Shown piece after piece: positions 7,021-12,445 of a stretch of DNA of 12,445 nt. Made by a program: the position numbers and the translations under genes. Each line of letters opens with the position of its first letter. The stretch's first letter is position 1. The DNA is from JBMOLK01 sp049325575 (GTDB taxonomy: Bacteria; Bacillota; Clostridia; Acetivibrionales; Acetivibrionaceae), in the NCBI GenBank assembly GCA_049325575.1, contig JBMOLK010000148.1, positions 1 to 12,445 on the forward strand, given 5' to 3'. The notes beneath the pieces are model-generated. The model ran no database searches. It was not told the DNA's origin and was given only the letters and a program-made list of their open reading frames with translations.

Positions 7021-7049
7021 CTTCTTCCCGCGTCTTGCTTTCAATGGGT

Positions 7050-9431
7050 TTACTGCTCTCCGCTCCTCATATTAAGCTCGTGGAGCTGGTGCCTGGTTAT
7101 GAGGACCTGTCTGGGCTTGCTTCCCTCGAAGCCTCCCACGATTCCACGGGCCTCCATCTGGTCTATAATTCTTGCAGCCCTGGCATAGCCAACCTTGAAC
7201 TTTCTCTGGATCAGGGATACCGATGCCTGTCCTGCCTCAACTACCAACTCTATAGCCTGCGGCAAAAGCTCGTCATTATCACCCGGATCCTCTTCCTGCT
7301 GCTCCTTTTCACTGTTTATTTCCTCTATAATATCCTCATTATATTCTGCGTCACCCTGGGATTTTATATACTCTACGACCTTTTCAACTTCCTTATCCGA
7401 TACAAAAGCCCCTTTCACCCTTATAGGCTTTGGCTCTCCTACCGGATAAAACAGCATATCTCCTTTACCAAGAAGTTTTTCTGCCCCAGCCATGTCAAGT
7501 ATGGTCCTTGAATCCACTTGCGAGGACACAGCAAAGGCAATTCTTGACGGAATATTGGCCTTTATTACGCCTGTGATTACATCAACAGACGGTCTTTGGG
7601 TAGCTATGACAAGATGCATTCCTGCGGCCCTGGCCATTTGTGCAAGCCTGCATATGGCATCCTCTACATCATTTGGAGCAACCATCATCAAATCTGCAAG
7701 CTCATCTATTATTATGACAATATGGGGCAAAAGGTCCGTCTCCCCTTTTTCCTGCGCCATGGCATTATAACCCTTTATATCCCTTACACCCTTGTCAGCA
7801 AAAAGCTTGTACCTGTTTACCATTTCCTGAACAGCCCAGTTTAAAGCTCCTGCAGCCTTTTTAGGATCAGTAACCACAGGTATCAAAAGATGAGGAATAC
7901 CGTTGTATATGCCAAGCTCAACAACCTTAGGGTCCACCATCAGAAGCTTTACCTCGTTCGGTGATGCCTTAAACAACAGGCTTATAATCAGGCTGTTTAT
8001 ACACACGCTCTTACCCGAGCCTGTAGCGCCTGCTACCAGCACATGGGGCATTTTTGCAATGTCAGCAACCATATTCTGTCCTGAAATATCTTTTCCCAGA
8101 GCGAAAGCAAGCTTTGGACCAAATTCCTTAAATTCCCTGGACTCGATTACATCCTTCAAAAACACAGGGACGACTTCCTTGTTCGGAACCTCTATCCCTA
8201 TTGCAGCCTTGCCAGGTATAGGTGCTTCTATCCTTACTCCCGAAGCCGCAAGGTTTAAAGAAATATCATCCGACAGGTTCACAATCTTGCTTACCTTGAC
8301 ACCGGGACTGGGCTGCAGCTCATATCTAGTAACGGCAGGTCCCATACTCACATTAACCACTTTTGCATCAACACCAAAGCTTTTAAGTGTCTCTTCCAGC
8401 TTCTTCGCGCCTCTAATAGCGGCATTTCTGTAGTCTGCAGCATTACCGTTTCCCTGATTGTTATCCTCTAAAAGCCCTGTATGGGGGTACTTGTAATCAA
8501 TATTCACCTTGGGTTTTGATGAAATCTCCTTATTTACACTGTCGGCAATTTTCTCTACGTTTGCAGTGGATGTGTCGTTTTTCTTAAGGTCCTTTACAAT
8601 AAAATCCACCTTGTCATTTTCAGGCTTTATTCCGTTAAGCTCTACCTTTGGAATAGTCTCTACCTGTTCCTTGCCTTCTTTTTCTTTATCAACCTTGCTT
8701 TCCTTATCAGCTTTCTTAGCACCAAAATCCAATATTTTTGGAAGCTTTCTGCCGTTCATGACTATATCCGGTTCAAAGTCCGGATCATCTTCCATAAGCT
8801 CCTGCTCTACCTCTTTATTGGTTACCTTTAAGCTGTTTTGGATCTTTTCGAATAGACCTGTAATTTTACTCTTGATCTTAATAAGCATACCTGCTATGGA
8901 AATATTGGTAATCAGAATGATATCAATAACAGCGATAGTTGTAAGAATTATTATGGTTCCCAGGTTCCCAAAAAGCAGGAGGAACGGAATGCTTATGATT
9001 CCACCTAGTATTCCTCCCCCATGCATGGACCTTCCGTCATCATAGAACTTAACAATACAGTCAAAGACACGTTTGTTTATATAATCCTGCTCATCGTAAA
9101 AGCCGGTCTGTATCATGGCCGACACAATCAGTATCAATATTGAAATATAAAGCAGCTTCAGATTCACTTTCCTGCTGTTCCTTCTAAATATCACAAGAAT
9201 CGAATAGAAAATTATAATTGGAGGGACAATGAAGCTTGGAAGCCCCATAAACCCCATAATAAAACTTTTTATGAATGATCCGAATACTCCTATTGAATTT
9301 TCAAAATACAAGCTTAAAAGCATTAATATTCCAAATGCCAGCATCACAATACCAATTATTTCATGGTTGTACTTGCTGATACCGCCTGGCTTCTTCTTAA
9401 ACTTTTTCTTTTGTATTTTCTTCGGTTTCAA
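7050..9431 (-). CDS. spoIIIE: DNA translocase FtsK/SpoIIIE
   Basis: A 793-residue membrane-anchored DNA pump that moves chromosome through the division or sporulation septum. Membrane segments are at about 24-42, 62-83, 92-108 and 140-180. An acidic/lysine-rich linker (200-320) follows. The alpha/beta motor (320-690) has Walker A GATGSGKS (468-475), Walker B VIIIDELADLMM (D576, E577) and the RecA-like TQRPSVDVITG segment. The C-terminal gamma winged helix (about 722-778, QASVSLIQRKFKVGYARAA) reads orienting DNA sequences. The start is TTG (9429-9431) with GGGGG 7 bases upstream; a basic MKPKKIQKKK tail precedes the first helix. Sitting just downstream of tepA-ylzJ as in B. subtilis, it is called SpoIIIE, but the same family member may serve vegetative division (FtsK), and the sequence alone does not separate these roles. 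Confidence 0.95.
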   Translation of the reverse strand: MKPKKIQKKKFKKKPGGISKYNHEIIGIVMLAFGILMLLSLYFENSIGVFGSFIKSFIMGFMGLPSFIVPPIIIFYSILVIFRRNSRKVNLKLLYISILILIVSAMIQTGFYDEQDYINKRVFDCIVKFYDDGRSMHGGGILGGIISIPFLLLFGNLGTIIILTTIAVIDIILITNISIAGMLIKIKSKITGLFEKIQNSLKVTNKEVEQELMEDDPDFEPDIVMNGRKLPKILDFGAKKADKESKVDKEKEGKEQVETIPKVELNGIKPENDKVDFIVKDLKKNDTSTANVEKIADSVNKEISSKPKVNIDYKYPHTGLLEDNNQGNGNAADYRNAAIRGAKKLEETLKSFGVDAKVVNVSMGPAVTRYELQPSPGVKVSKIVNLSDDISLNLAASGVRIEAPIPGKAAIGIEVPNKEVVPVFLKDVIESREFKEFGPKLAFALGKDISGQNMVADIAKMPHVLVAGATGSGKSVCINSLIISLLFKASPNEVKLLMVDPKVVELGIYNGIPHLLIPVVTDPKKAAGALNWAVQEMVNRYKLFADKGVRDIKGYNAMAQEKGETDLLPHIVIIIDELADLMMVAPNDVEDAICRLAQMARAAGMHLVIATQRPSVDVITGVIKANIPSRIAFAVSSQVDSRTILDMAGAEKLLGKGDMLFYPVGEPKPIRVKGAFVSDKEVEKVVEYIKSQGDAEYNEDIIEEINSEKEQQEEDPGDNDELLPQAIELVVEAGQASVSLIQRKFKVGYARAARIIDQMEARGIVGGFEGSKPRQVLITRHQLHELNMRSGEQ

Positions 9432-9471
9432 TTTGACACCCCCAAAAATGCTTTCCCTTTACACTATCCCT

Positions 9472-9480
9472 AATATACCA
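9472..9480 (-). promoter_or_regulatory. Possible extended -10 promoter of spoIIIE
   Basis: Minus-strand TGGTATATT is a TGn extended -10 (TATATT, 9477-9472) about 40 bases before the TTG start. There is no clear -35 at 17 bases; extended -10 promoters can tolerate this. It lies between the second inverted repeat and the gene. Confidence 0.35.
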
Positions 9481-9526
9481 CATTTTTGAGGTGTTTACTA
9501 TAGTGCATTTTTAATATGCGGTCCAT

Positions 9527-9675
9527 GTTATTCCAAGAACTTAAGTTTCAAGGCTAAGAGAATGTAAACTTGCTTCCTGTGTCGAATCAAACTCACTGCG
9601 CTCAAACAGTGATTCGACTTATCCTTCGCTTCATTAACATTCTCTAAAGCCTTTTCACAATGTTCTTTCCATAAC
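9527..9675. repeat. Long nested inverted repeat between ylzJ and spoIIIE (E2)
   Basis: About 150 bases of the 280-base gap fold into one imperfect hairpin. Outer arms GTTAT...AAGAAC (9527-9540) face GTTCTTTCCATAAC (9662-9675). Then GGCT (9552-9555) pairs with AGCC (9648-9651), AGAGAATGT (9557-9565) with ACATTCTCT (9637-9645), GTCGAAT (9581-9587) with ATTCGAC (9612-9618), and CACTG (9594-9598) with CAGTG (9607-9611) around an 8-base loop. The stem is interrupted by internal loops. There is no U-run at either foot, so it is not a standard terminator, and no ORF in it. A MITE-like element or a structured small RNA are both possible. Confidence 0.65.
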
Positions 9676-9711
9676 CTTACATCATAAGAAAAACATGCAT
9701 CCGTTTTGAAG

Positions 9712-9930
9712 TTAAAAGGTGCCTGTAATTACCTCCCCAGGCATAAGCTTGGGGTTTAAAAAGGCCTTTGGAGAGGTGCTTATAACCCTGTCTATCATAT
9801 ATCTGTTGTTTGTAAGAGGCATAACCACAACCTTTTCTCCCAGGTATTCGATTTCAATATATCCCTGGCCGCCACCTTTATCATAGTTATCGAAGACCAC
9901 CTCCGGCGGCACTATTGAGTATAGAATCAT
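9712..9930 (-). CDS. ylzJ: YlzJ-like protein
   Basis: A 72-residue protein with the YlzJ family pattern: an MILYSIVPPEVVF opening, a central IEIEYLGEKVVVMPL strand pair, then ISTSPKAFLNPKLMPGE near the C-terminus, comparable to the STNPxxFLxPxxxPG ending of B. subtilis YlzJ. The function is unknown. Its ATG (9928-9930) overlaps the tepA stop in an ATGA junction, and GGAGGG lies 6 bases upstream inside tepA, so the two are translationally coupled. The pairing tepA-ylzJ directly before spoIIIE is conserved with Bacillus. Confidence 0.9.
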   Translation of the reverse strand: MILYSIVPPEVVFDNYDKGGGQGYIEIEYLGEKVVVMPLTNNRYMIDRVISTSPKAFLNPKLMPGEVITGTF

Positions 9931-10694
9931 TGCAATCCCTCCGGTACTTCAGCATATATACTGTCCTTTTTCTTCCTCCTTGCTTCAATCATTTCATAGA
10001 GCTTGTTTAAAGCTTCGTGAAGACCTCCCATCTCATCAATGAGACCGTGCCTTACTGCCTCCTCACCAAAAAGTATGGTACCCACATCATTGGCCAGTTC
10101 ACCAGTCTTAAGCATAAGGCTTCTGAAGTTTTCCTTTGAGATTTTTGAGTTTTTGGATACAAACTGTACCACCCGTTCCTGCATTTTGTCAAAGTACTCG
10201 AATGTCTGGGGCACACCAATGATCATTCCGTTAAGTCTTATGGGATGTATTGTCATTGTTGCAGACGGCGCTATAAAGGAATACTCCGTAGCTACAGCCA
10301 TAGGTACTCCAATACTGTGGCCACCGCCCAACACAAGAGAAACGGTAGGCTTTGACATGCTTGCTATCATTTCTGCTATTGCAAGCCCTGCCTCTACATC
10401 ACCGCCTACGGTGTTTAGAATAAGCATAAGCCCGTCAATTTCATCACTTTCTTCGATAGCCACCAACTGCGGTATTACATGCTCATATTTTGTAGTTTTG
10501 TTCTGGGGCGGAAGTACTATATGCCCTTCAATCTGCCCTATAACAGTAAGACAATGTATATTGCCCTTTGAATTTGATACGGAGGTTTTACCAAGCTCCT
10601 TTATCTCCTCAACTTCACGCTTCTTTTCCTTCTCGCTGTTTGTCTCTTCTACGATTGACGCCTTTCCAAATGTAACTTTATTCTCTTCCTTCAA
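9927..10694 (-). CDS. tepA: TepA-type ClpP-fold protease
   Basis: A 255-residue ClpP-family protein of the TepA group (translocation-enhancing protein). The first 45 residues are charged and likely flexible. The ClpP fold runs from about 46 to 235, with the oxyanion/strand region LILNTVGGDVEAGLAIAE (91-108), a nucleophile S127 in GGGHSIGVPMA, and a likely catalytic H150 in MTIHPIRL; D203 is the best placed third residue (ClpP has Asp about 49 after His, here 53). B. subtilis TepA has been linked to protein export and to degrading small acid-soluble spore proteins at germination. No signal peptide is visible. TTG at 10692-10694 is the first usable start after an in-frame TAA; AAGGA lies 9 bases upstream. 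A TATAAA at 10739-10744 (minus) is a poor promoter candidate. Confidence 0.92.
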   Translation of the reverse strand: MKEENKVTFGKASIVEETNSEKEKKREVEEIKELGKTSVSNSKGNIHCLTVIGQIEGHIVLPPQNKTTKYEHVIPQLVAIEESDEIDGLMLILNTVGGDVEAGLAIAEMIASMSKPTVSLVLGGGHSIGVPMAVATEYSFIAPSATMTIHPIRLNGMIIGVPQTFEYFDKMQERVVQFVSKNSKISKENFRSLMLKTGELANDVGTILFGEEAVRHGLIDEMGGLHEALNKLYEMIEARRKKKDSIYAEVPEGLQ

Positions 10695-10768
10695 ATCACC
10701 ACATCCTTAGTATGTAAAATCGATTACTATTAGTATTATTTATACAAGAAAAAATATTACACCAAATA

Positions 10769-10803
10769 AAAAATACCTCGCATTTTTCGTACGAGGTATT
10801 TTT
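10769..10803 (-). terminator. Rho-independent terminator after the lipoprotein gene
   Basis: Arms AAAAATACCTCG (10769-10780) and CGAGGTATTTTT (10792-10803) pair perfectly over 12 bp around an 11-base loop. On the minus strand the hairpin is followed by TTTTTTATTT. It begins 38 bases after the lipoprotein stop and separates this gene from tepA. The opposite strand also has U residues, so it may be bidirectional, though no plus-strand gene needs it. Confidence 0.85.
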
Positions 10804-10840
10804 ATAATCAAACAACTCTAGTTGCCACATAAGTATTTCT

Positions 10841-12049
10841 TTATTTCCTGTAGTACTCATTTAATTTGATATTGTCAATCTTTAATTTTTGATTATCTAC
10901 TTTAAGTGAAACAAAATAATCATACATATATACTTCTTCATCACCAATCATACCGTTGACCTTTGTTACAGGAGCTTCTATTGATACAAAATAAAACTTG
11001 TTCTTGTTGGAATAACCCGGGTGGACTATGACATTAATGCTGTTAAAGCTCTTCACCTTTTCCATATTTATCTGCAGCGGGAATGAATCAATGCTGAACT
11101 TACTCTTATAGCTGTCATCCACAAAGAGTATTTCACTGTCATTTAACTTGTTTATTCCGAGCATTGATATAAAATCCATAAAATCCGCATACCCGGCATC
11201 CCATTTGGGCCTTAACAGGATCATTCTTTCCCTGTCAAGCTTTAACAGGTTATTAAAGAACCCTTCTATTACCGCTTTTTCCTCGTCATATACTTTCTTT
11301 TCACTTGCAATGTTCATATCCAGGTATGGAAGCCTTTCCATAAATTCATTATTGAGCTTGAAAAGCCTGTTATGAAGTCCAGGTTTGTTGTTTGCTTCCT
11401 TTTCTGTCAATACTTTATATGCATCCCCATCTTTAACAATCTCCACATCATATTTTGCCTGTACTTTTATGTAATCATAATCTGCTTCATTAATGGGTTT
11501 ATCCACGCCATTTTCCTTTATTCTCTCATAAAGTCTGGTATCCTTATTCTGCTGGTAGTATTGGTTAAATATGCTGTTTGGCAGGCCTTTTGCCTTAAAG
11601 CCTATCTTCACAAAATAAAGATAAGATTCGTCTTTTTTACCAATAAAGGATGACTCTATGCTAAGTTTGTCGTTAGCATTTAATATTTCATAGCTTGTAA
11701 TCGTCAACCCGTTTATCTCTACCATTCTAGGAAGGTGAATCCCTATTTCAGGGTTGTTATTTCCTTCATCAATAGTCCTCTTTGCGATAAAATCCAATAT
11801 GTTTTGAGGTATTATACCCTTTGTGACATTCTCCGAATACTTCTCAATAGGCTGACTATATAAAGCTGCAAAATAGTCTTCCAAAAACTTCTGGGCTTTC
11901 TTATCCTCTTCAGGATTGGTATCCGGTGTCTCTATTTTTTTAGGCTCCGGCTCGGCAGTCGGCTCTTTAAATAGTATTGAGCACCCTGTACTTGTAATTG
12001 TCAATGCAATTAATGTTGATAATGCCAGTAATTTGAGTTTTTTATTCAT
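10841..12049 (-). CDS. Predicted lipoprotein with two similar halves, function unknown
   Basis: A 402-residue exported lipoprotein. The N-terminus is a lipoprotein signal: KK-rich start, hydrophobic core LLALSTLIALTITS and a lipobox STGC with C23 as the modified residue (S at -3 is unusual but permitted). A Pro/Glu-rich spacer (27-50) follows. The remainder looks like two tandem alpha+beta units, each starting with a helix of the form KAxxFxxxYFxxLxxx (52-67 and about 258-273) and ending in paired strands with YFVKIGF/YFVSIEA, VxYDY..VxxKVD-type strands; this resembles NTF2-like folds, an inference only. I recognise no family. ATG at 12047-12049 has GGTGG 5 bases upstream. The gene is 18 bases downstream of the partial gene at the right edge, so the two are probably cotranscribed and may act together at the cell surface. 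Confidence 0.85.
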   Translation of the reverse strand: MNKKLKLLALSTLIALTITSTGCSILFKEPTAEPEPKKIETPDTNPEEDKKAQKFLEDYFAALYSQPIEKYSENVTKGIIPQNILDFIAKRTIDEGNNNPEIGIHLPRMVEINGLTITSYEILNANDKLSIESSFIGKKDESYLYFVKIGFKAKGLPNSIFNQYYQQNKDTRLYERIKENGVDKPINEADYDYIKVQAKYDVEIVKDGDAYKVLTEKEANNKPGLHNRLFKLNNEFMERLPYLDMNIASEKKVYDEEKAVIEGFFNNLLKLDRERMILLRPKWDAGYADFMDFISMLGINKLNDSEILFVDDSYKSKFSIDSFPLQINMEKVKSFNSINVIVHPGYSNKNKFYFVSIEAPVTKVNGMIGDEEVYMYDYFVSLKVDNQKLKIDNIKLNEYYRK

Positions 12050-12067
12050 TCAATCCACCCCATAAAT

Positions 12068-12445
12068 TTATAATATGTCAAACAGATATATACCTTCGTC
12101 AGCCAGCTTTTGAAGAAGTACAAGTCTTGCTGCCTTATTCAATGGATTAACAATGGAAGCAATGCTAGGATCTATAATAACAGCATCACTAACTATTTGA
12201 GACTCCGGTAGTCCAAGGTAAAAATCAAGTACAACCTTTTTATTATCACCTGATGCCTGCATCTTGACTCCTGCATAATTTCCATTATCAAGCGCGAGTG
12301 CTTGAGTATTGTTCTCCACAGTATGGAAAGAAGGTATAAACTTTCCGCTAAGATCAAAAGTTCCTCCACCGCCTGCAATTATTGCCCCTCTTATGTTGGC
12401 ATCGCCTGTAAGTGTAACCTTGCCTGTTGTGAAGATTATTCCGTT
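12068..12445 (-). CDS. Glycine-rich beta-repeat surface protein, C-terminal part (5' end outside window)
   Basis: The reading frame is open from the right edge (12445) to TAA at 12068-12070, giving 125 residues of C-terminus; the internal GTG at 12317-12319 is not the true start. The visible N-terminal part reads NGIIFTTGKVTLTGDANIRG, then AIIAGGGGTFDLSG: short strand-turn repeats with GxVxLTGxAxIxG spacing, as in bactofilin-like or right-handed beta-helix polymers and as in the C-terminal regions of Gram-positive PilX-like pilus-assembly proteins. The last 90 residues (LDNGNYAGVKMQASG ... LLQKLADEGIYLFDIL) have no motif I know. Its position just upstream of a lipoprotein gene suggests a cell-surface role. 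The family assignment is tentative. Confidence 0.7.
   Translation of the reverse strand, partial: NGIIFTTGKVTLTGDANIRGAIIAGGGGTFDLSGKFIPSFHTVENNTQALALDNGNYAGVKMQASGDNKKVVLDFYLGLPESQIVSDAVIIDPSIASIVNPLNKAARLVLLQKLADEGIYLFDIL

Noticed and set aside
8509..9045. Plus-strand open frame of 178 codons opposite spoIIIE
   Set aside because: It is a shadow of the spoIIIE linker and membrane region; its composition is Ser/Phe/Ile-rich and it has no recognisable domain.
4866..9675. The 11-base word GTTTCAAGGCT occurs in both long inverted repeats (5007-5017 and 9545-9555)
   Set aside because: It lies at the outer foot of one structure pointing outward but within the arm of the other pointing inward, and the rest does not align, so common origin is not supported.
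10695..10768. Sigma-A promoter for tepA (TATAAA at 10739-10744, TTTGGT about 16 bases upstream)
   Set aside because: The -35 is poor and overlaps the tail of the terminator; the region is simply AT-rich.
12193..12378. Minus-strand 61-codon frame at the right end
   Set aside because: It overlaps in another frame the longer frame open from the window edge to 12068, which has the better repeat-like protein sequence.

Overview
The window comes from a low-to-moderate G+C, endospore-forming Firmicute, most likely a member of the Clostridia. The evidence is SpoVS, RNase Y, YmdB, TepA, YlzJ and a SpoIIIE/FtsK translocase encoded together, strong AGGAGG-type ribosome binding sites, and frequent TTG starts. 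A species name cannot be given from sequence alone. All genes lie on the minus strand except a C-terminal fragment of a ZIP-family metal transporter at the left edge.

Layout from left to right: zupT 3' end (+), a shared terminator between convergent genes, then on the minus strand spoVS, ymdB, rny, a small ABC-type ATPase without a P-loop, folD, a 214-base gap holding a long imperfect inverted repeat, a YgiQ-type radical SAM protein, spoIIIE/ftsK, a second long imperfect inverted repeat, ylzJ, tepA, a terminator, an unrecognised lipoprotein gene, and the C-terminal part of a glycine-rich, probably surface-exposed beta-rich protein cut by the right edge. Transcription of the minus-strand block runs from right to left.

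The order tepA-ylzJ-spoIIIE ... rny-ymdB-spoVS matches the Bacillus subtilis chromosome. In B. subtilis pgsA, cinA and recA lie between the two blocks; here the interval holds ygiQ, folD and the ATPase gene. The theme is housekeeping tied to sporulation: chromosome translocation (SpoIIIE), a ClpP-fold protease (TepA), mRNA decay (RNase Y), a cyclic-nucleotide phosphodiesterase that influences multicellular behaviour (YmdB), and a late sporulation factor (SpoVS), with one-carbon metabolism (FolD) between.

Signals read directly from the sequence include an excellent sigma-H-type promoter in front of spoVS, a near-consensus sigma-A promoter in front of rny, and three clear rho-independent terminators. 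No CRISPR array, tRNA, rRNA or transposase gene was seen. The points most worth a second look are the P-loop-less ATPase translationally coupled to folD, the likely non-canonical ATT start of rny, and the two roughly 150-base nested inverted repeats. I did not find convincing evidence of a wholly new defence or mobile system.
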